Source of the DNA: Lachnospiraceae bacterium UBA7179
GTDB taxonomy: Bacteria > Bacillota > Clostridia > Lachnospirales > Lachnospiraceae
Reading direction: 5' to 3'
DNA length: 26,610 bases
NCBI GenBank assembly: GCA_002491195.1
Contig: DKVL01000099.1
Coordinates: forward strand, 1 to 26,610
Both the position numbers and the translations under genes were made by a program. Below are positions 23,953 to 26,610 of this stretch, in pieces (position 1 is the first letter of the stretch; each line of letters begins with the position of its first letter). The notes below the pieces were generated by a model. It saw nothing but the letters and a program-made list of their open reading frames with translations. It ran no database searches and was not told the DNA's origin.

Positions 23953-24417
23953 GTGAAGAGAAAAGTGAGGACAATAACAGTCAATCAACAAAAGTTTGTA
24001 TGGTGGTATTCGATTAGGGAGCATGAGACTGTGGTGAAACTATCTCCGTTTGCGGATAAGACTTCTGTGATCAATGTCGTTTTTGGAGACATCGAGGAAA
24101 GTCTTTATGGGGAATATAATGAAAGTGTAGTCATATCGCGGGGATCAGTACCACAGTGCGGTCTGTTTCAATATAACGAGGACATCACATTGTTGGATGT
24201 TGATCCGCGGTGTAGTGTCACGCTTGTCAAGTCCTGGACGAATCCAGAGTATCAATTCACGATTATTGAGCCGAAAATGGCGGCATTGCTGCTCACCTAT
24301 TTTACAGAGCAGAATGATATGTTCGAAAAGCGAAAAAATATTACATTAAACGGGTATGATCTGCTTACGCAGATGGGATATCAGATTCTCGAAGTGAAGA
24401 AAGGAATGTGTTGGTAA
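23953..24417 (+). CDS. Small hypothetical protein
   Basis: This 154-residue soluble protein starts with GTG 23953, ten bases after AGAGGAGGAC. The family is not recognised. It opens KRKVRTITVNQQKFVWWYSI, continues with KLSPFADKTSVINVVFGD, and ends with a helical part LLTQMGYQILEVKKGMCW. The mostly beta-strand N-terminal half suggests a single small sandwich or barrel domain. It is separated by 75 bases from the PIN-like gene and is probably in the same transcript, which ends at the terminator immediately downstream. Confidence 0.65.
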   Translation: MKRKVRTITVNQQKFVWWYSIREHETVVKLSPFADKTSVINVVFGDIEESLYGEYNESVVISRGSVPQCGLFQYNEDITLLDVDPRCSVTLVKSWTNPEYQFTIIEPKMAALLLTYFTEQNDMFEKRKNITLNGYDLLTQMGYQILEVKKGMCW

Positions 24418-24424
24418 AAATCAT

Positions 24425-24454
24425 TCCCCCGCTGGTGAAGCGGGGGATTCTTTT
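24425..24454 (+). terminator. Bidirectional terminator between convergent genes
   Basis: CCCCCGCT (24426-24433) pairs with AGCGGGGG (24439-24446) around GGTGA, followed by TTCTTTT on the plus strand. On the minus strand a T run follows a few bases after the hairpin. It separates the small plus-strand gene from the hydrogenase-like gene, whose stop codon overlaps the T tract. Confidence 0.85.
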
Positions 24455-26381
24455 ACTGTAATACTTTATTGGTTTCAATGATCATGTCTTCCACGTCTTT
24501 TGCGAGCTGCTCGAGCTCTTCCATGGATTTCTTGATGCTCTGGCTGTTGTTGGAAGTTGTCTTGACTCCCTCTATTGCGCCGTTTGTCACCGTGATCAGA
24601 TCCTTGACAGTCGCGTCAAAGTTTTCGATTGCGAGATTGACGTTTCCGATCGCGTTTTTGATCTCCTCGTCATTCTCCCTGGCACTGCCGACAGAGGTTT
24701 TGGAATTATCAGATAGCTCGCGGATGCTGGATGCCACGACGGCAAAACCGCGCCCGGCTTCTCCCGCTCTTGCGGCCTCGATTGCGGCGTTGAGGGAGAG
24801 GAGGTTGATCTTTCCCGCAATTTTCTCAACGTTCTGTGTCATTTCGTTGTATTTAACAATACTCTGGTTGATTGCCTGCATAGCCTGTGTGATATTATGG
24901 TTCATTTCGTTGAGGTCCTCGATGCGTCTTGATACATCTGTCATTTCCTGGGAACTCTTGCTGCTTTCCTGTCTGATCTGCTCAGTCTCCTGTTTTACAG
25001 CTGCGATATTTTCATAGAGCTCCTTAAACACACGCATCAGCTCATCGTTCATGGAGAGCACTTTTTCATTGACTTCGCTTACTCTGCGGCGTTCTTCCTG
25101 AATCGATTTCATCATAAATTCGTGGCAGTTTTCGGGAGTATTTAAGCCGCGCGCAATTGCGATTGCCATGTCGCGGCAGGAGCGATAGCCGCAGGAGTGG
25201 CAGTCAAACCGCTTTTCCGCCTCAGTGCGTTTGCCCATCTGTGTAAACGCATCGTCGATTTCTCTCTCGGAAGTCCCTTTTTTGTCAATGGGATAGCGCT
25301 TGTATGTACGTATGTAATCGTCCAGATTGAGCGTCCTGTCAAATTCGGCGAATTGCTGATCCACGCCCTTTTTGGTTGTGTTGGCCTTGCGGATTTTTTT
25401 GGCATACTGCTCCACGTCATGCATGATGTTGTTCATGGCAAAGCGCTGGTAGTGTACGCCGGTCGCGGGGCCGCCATTGCAGCCGTCACCGCAGTTGAGC
25501 ACGTCGAAGAGATCGGGTTTTTCCTGCTCTTTTAGCGTGCTGTAGGTTTCCAGGTCATGATATAGGGATTCTGTTCCCTCTGATGTGATGACGTTCATGC
25601 CTGGCGCGTGTGTCAGAATGTTGCTCATAAGTCCGCCCGGTTTGGGATAGATTGCGCCCTCCAGGCCTGGTTTACCGTCAAATTCAAATTCGCTGTAGAT
25701 CTTGACTTCCGGTAGTTTGATGCCGTTTTCCTCAAAGTAGCGGTGCAGGTGTTCCATCGTTACATTGTAGTCCACAAGTCCGGTCTCGCGGAACTCTTCA
25801 ATCTTTGCCACACAAGGTGAGATCGCCGCAATTTTTCCCTTATATCCGAGGACTTTTTTCATATACACTGCCATACAGAGCATGGGGCTGTGGATCGGGG
25901 AGAGGTTGGAAAAGAGTTCGGGCTTGTGTCGCTGCACATAATTCACGACTGCCGCGCAGGGCTGTGAGATCAGCTTTTTTCCCGGATTTCGCGCCAGATA
26001 GCGCAGGTGCGCCCACGTGCAGATGTCCGCGCCAAAGCTTACATCATAAACTTTCTTTACACCGTGGTCATGAAGCCATTGGAGGGCATGACGCCAGTTT
26101 CCGTCGAATGCGATCTTGATGGAGGGAGCAGCAATCAGCGCAATCTCCTGTCCTCGTTTCAAATCTTCAAGAAATTTCTGGGTATCATCGATATACGACC
26201 GCGCACCGTGCGAACACGCCCTGATGCAAGCGCCGCACTTGATGCATTTATCGTCGTCTATCGTGATTTTCAGTTTGCCGTTCTCGTCCATGCGGGCAAT
26301 GTTGGCGTCTCCCACGGGACACGCGCGCACGCAGGCGTTGCAGCCCACACACTTGTCAATATCTACGTTGATAATACTCAT
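24453..26381 (-). CDS. Soluble [FeFe]-hydrogenase-like sensor fused to MCP signalling domain
   Basis: The 642-residue protein has four parts. Residues 1-65: two 4Fe-4S ferredoxin motifs (C11/C14/C17/C21 and C46/C49/C52/C56). Residues 75-330: an [FeFe]-hydrogenase large-subunit domain with C142 (ISQPCAAVVNYVQ), C190 (ISPCVAKIEEF) and C297/C301 (LNCGDGCNGGP), versions of the H-cluster L1, L2 and L3 motifs. Residues about 390-425: a further 4Fe-4S motif (C394/C397/C402/C419, CHSCGYRSC and NTPENC). Residues 440-642: coiled coil with the MCP hairpin tip (INLLSLNAAIEAARAGEAGR). There is no membrane segment. The motifs fit the sensory (HydS-like) hydrogenase groups rather than bulk H2 producers. It probably senses redox or H2 and signals through CheA/CheW. 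Other chemotaxis genes are not in the window. Confidence 0.9.
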   Translation of the reverse strand: MSIINVDIDKCVGCNACVRACPVGDANIARMDENGKLKITIDDDKCIKCGACIRACSHGARSYIDDTQKFLEDLKRGQEIALIAAPSIKIAFDGNWRHALQWLHDHGVKKVYDVSFGADICTWAHLRYLARNPGKKLISQPCAAVVNYVQRHKPELFSNLSPIHSPMLCMAVYMKKVLGYKGKIAAISPCVAKIEEFRETGLVDYNVTMEHLHRYFEENGIKLPEVKIYSEFEFDGKPGLEGAIYPKPGGLMSNILTHAPGMNVITSEGTESLYHDLETYSTLKEQEKPDLFDVLNCGDGCNGGPATGVHYQRFAMNNIMHDVEQYAKKIRKANTTKKGVDQQFAEFDRTLNLDDYIRTYKRYPIDKKGTSEREIDDAFTQMGKRTEAEKRFDCHSCGYRSCRDMAIAIARGLNTPENCHEFMMKSIQEERRRVSEVNEKVLSMNDELMRVFKELYENIAAVKQETEQIRQESSKSSQEMTDVSRRIEDLNEMNHNITQAMQAINQSIVKYNEMTQNVEKIAGKINLLSLNAAIEAARAGEAGRGFAVVASSIRELSDNSKTSVGSARENDEEIKNAIGNVNLAIENFDATVKDLITVTNGAIEGVKTTSNNSQSIKKSMEELEQLAKDVEDMIIETNKVLQ

Positions 26382-26426
26382 GATTTTACCTTAGTGAATT
26401 GATACACTATCCTTTCGTTAGAAATA

Positions 26427-26466
26427 TCACAATAGATCTGTGCTTGTAGCAGAAAACTTATTGTGA
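26427..26466. repeat. 8-bp inverted repeat in the hydrogenase-MCP leader
   Basis: TCACAATA (26427-26434) is complementary to TATTGTGA (26459-26466), spaced by 24 nt. It lies just downstream of the expected transcription start (near 26475) and could be a hairpin in the 5' leader or an operator. The half site TTGTGA resembles, but does not complete, a Rex-type redox operator. Confidence 0.45.
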
Positions 26467-26481
26467 AAAATGTATAATCTA

Positions 26482-26510
26482 ATTATAAAATGCCTTAATA
26501 TATGTGTCAA
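26482..26510 (-). promoter_or_regulatory. Perfect consensus promoter of the hydrogenase-MCP gene
   Basis: On the minus strand TTGACA (26510-26505), exactly 17 bases, and TATAAT (26487-26482). It gives a leader of about 95 nt. The start codon at 26381 has only a weak AAGG ribosome binding site. Confidence 0.85.
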
Positions 26511-26548
26511 TATGTATGATGCTACAATCGTGTAGAAATATACCAGTT

Positions 26549-26576
26549 CGTTACTGTTCACTCCGTTTCAGTAACG
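26549..26576. repeat. 8-bp inverted repeat (hairpin) near the window end
   Basis: CGTTACTG and CAGTAACG pair perfectly around a 12-nt loop containing CACTCC. It sits four bases before the terminator-like hairpin and may belong to the same 3' untranslated region of a gene beyond the window. Confidence 0.6.
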
Positions 26577-26579
26577 GGC

Positions 26580-26610
26580 AAAAATCCATTTGCTTCGCAA
26601 ATGGATTTTT
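26580..26610. terminator. Perfect 14-bp bidirectional terminator hairpin
   Basis: AAAAATCCATTTGC pairs fully with GCAAATGGATTTTT around TTC. The A tract and T tract at the ends make it a rho-independent terminator in both directions. It most likely serves the gene beyond the right edge, since the hydrogenase-MCP gene reads away from it. Confidence 0.8.

Noticed and set aside
1..26610. CRISPR arrays, tRNA or rRNA genes, intact insertion sequences
   Set aside because: None was found on reading. The repeats seen are inverted or tandem coding repeats without CRISPR-type spacing, and no transposase motif occurs.

Overview
The window looks like chromosome from a gut-type Clostridia, most likely Lachnospiraceae or a close relative. 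The grounds are moderate GC, GGAGG-type ribosome binding sites, a BceAB-like ABC transporter, a domain-swapped GH3 beta-glucosidase, and an [FeFe]-hydrogenase-like sensor fused to a chemotaxis signalling domain. There are no tRNA, rRNA, CRISPR or intact transposase genes.

Positions 1-11093 form an accessory island of mostly plus-strand orphan genes of the kind found as immunity-type cargo in polymorphic toxin loci, but no toxin is visible. In order they are: a leucine-rich-repeat protein with an acidic linker; a beta-propeller-like gene split by a frameshift; a roughly 160-bp near-palindromic element; a 963-residue protein with an Asp/Glu tandem repeat; a GAD-like/DUF1851 (Tdi1-type immunity) gene split at a six-T run; a DUF4303-like gene; a DUF4261-like gene; a minus-strand unknown with its own strong promoter; a pentapeptide-like protein; and a fusion of an immunity-like domain to a SAM methyltransferase. 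Two clear frameshifts, and perhaps a truncation, suggest gene decay or phase-variable repair.

Positions 11085-17160 (minus strand) carry an AraC regulator, a BceA-like ATPase, a BceB-like permease, and then a histidine kinase and a NarL/LuxR response regulator with overlapping ends. This is probably a peptide-antibiotic sensing and detoxification module, but the two-component system is not of the usual BceRS (OmpR) type. Divergent from the AraC gene is a MATE efflux gene behind a long, highly structured leader. I propose the leader as a guanidine-IV (mepA-type) riboswitch candidate.

Positions 18817-19241 hold an orphan promoter, a GNRA hairpin and the C-terminal remnant of an aspartate/glutamate racemase-family gene. 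Next come a small unknown protein, the GH3 beta-glucosidase, a repeat-rich intergenic region with a terminator and promoter, a NUDIX hydrolase, a PIN/NYN-like nuclease and a small unknown.

The right end (minus strand) is a soluble protein with ferredoxin, [FeFe]-hydrogenase, 4Fe-4S and MCP signalling domains. It is driven by a perfect TTGACA-17-TATAAT promoter and probably links redox or hydrogen status to chemotaxis signalling. The window ends in a perfect 14-bp terminator-like hairpin.
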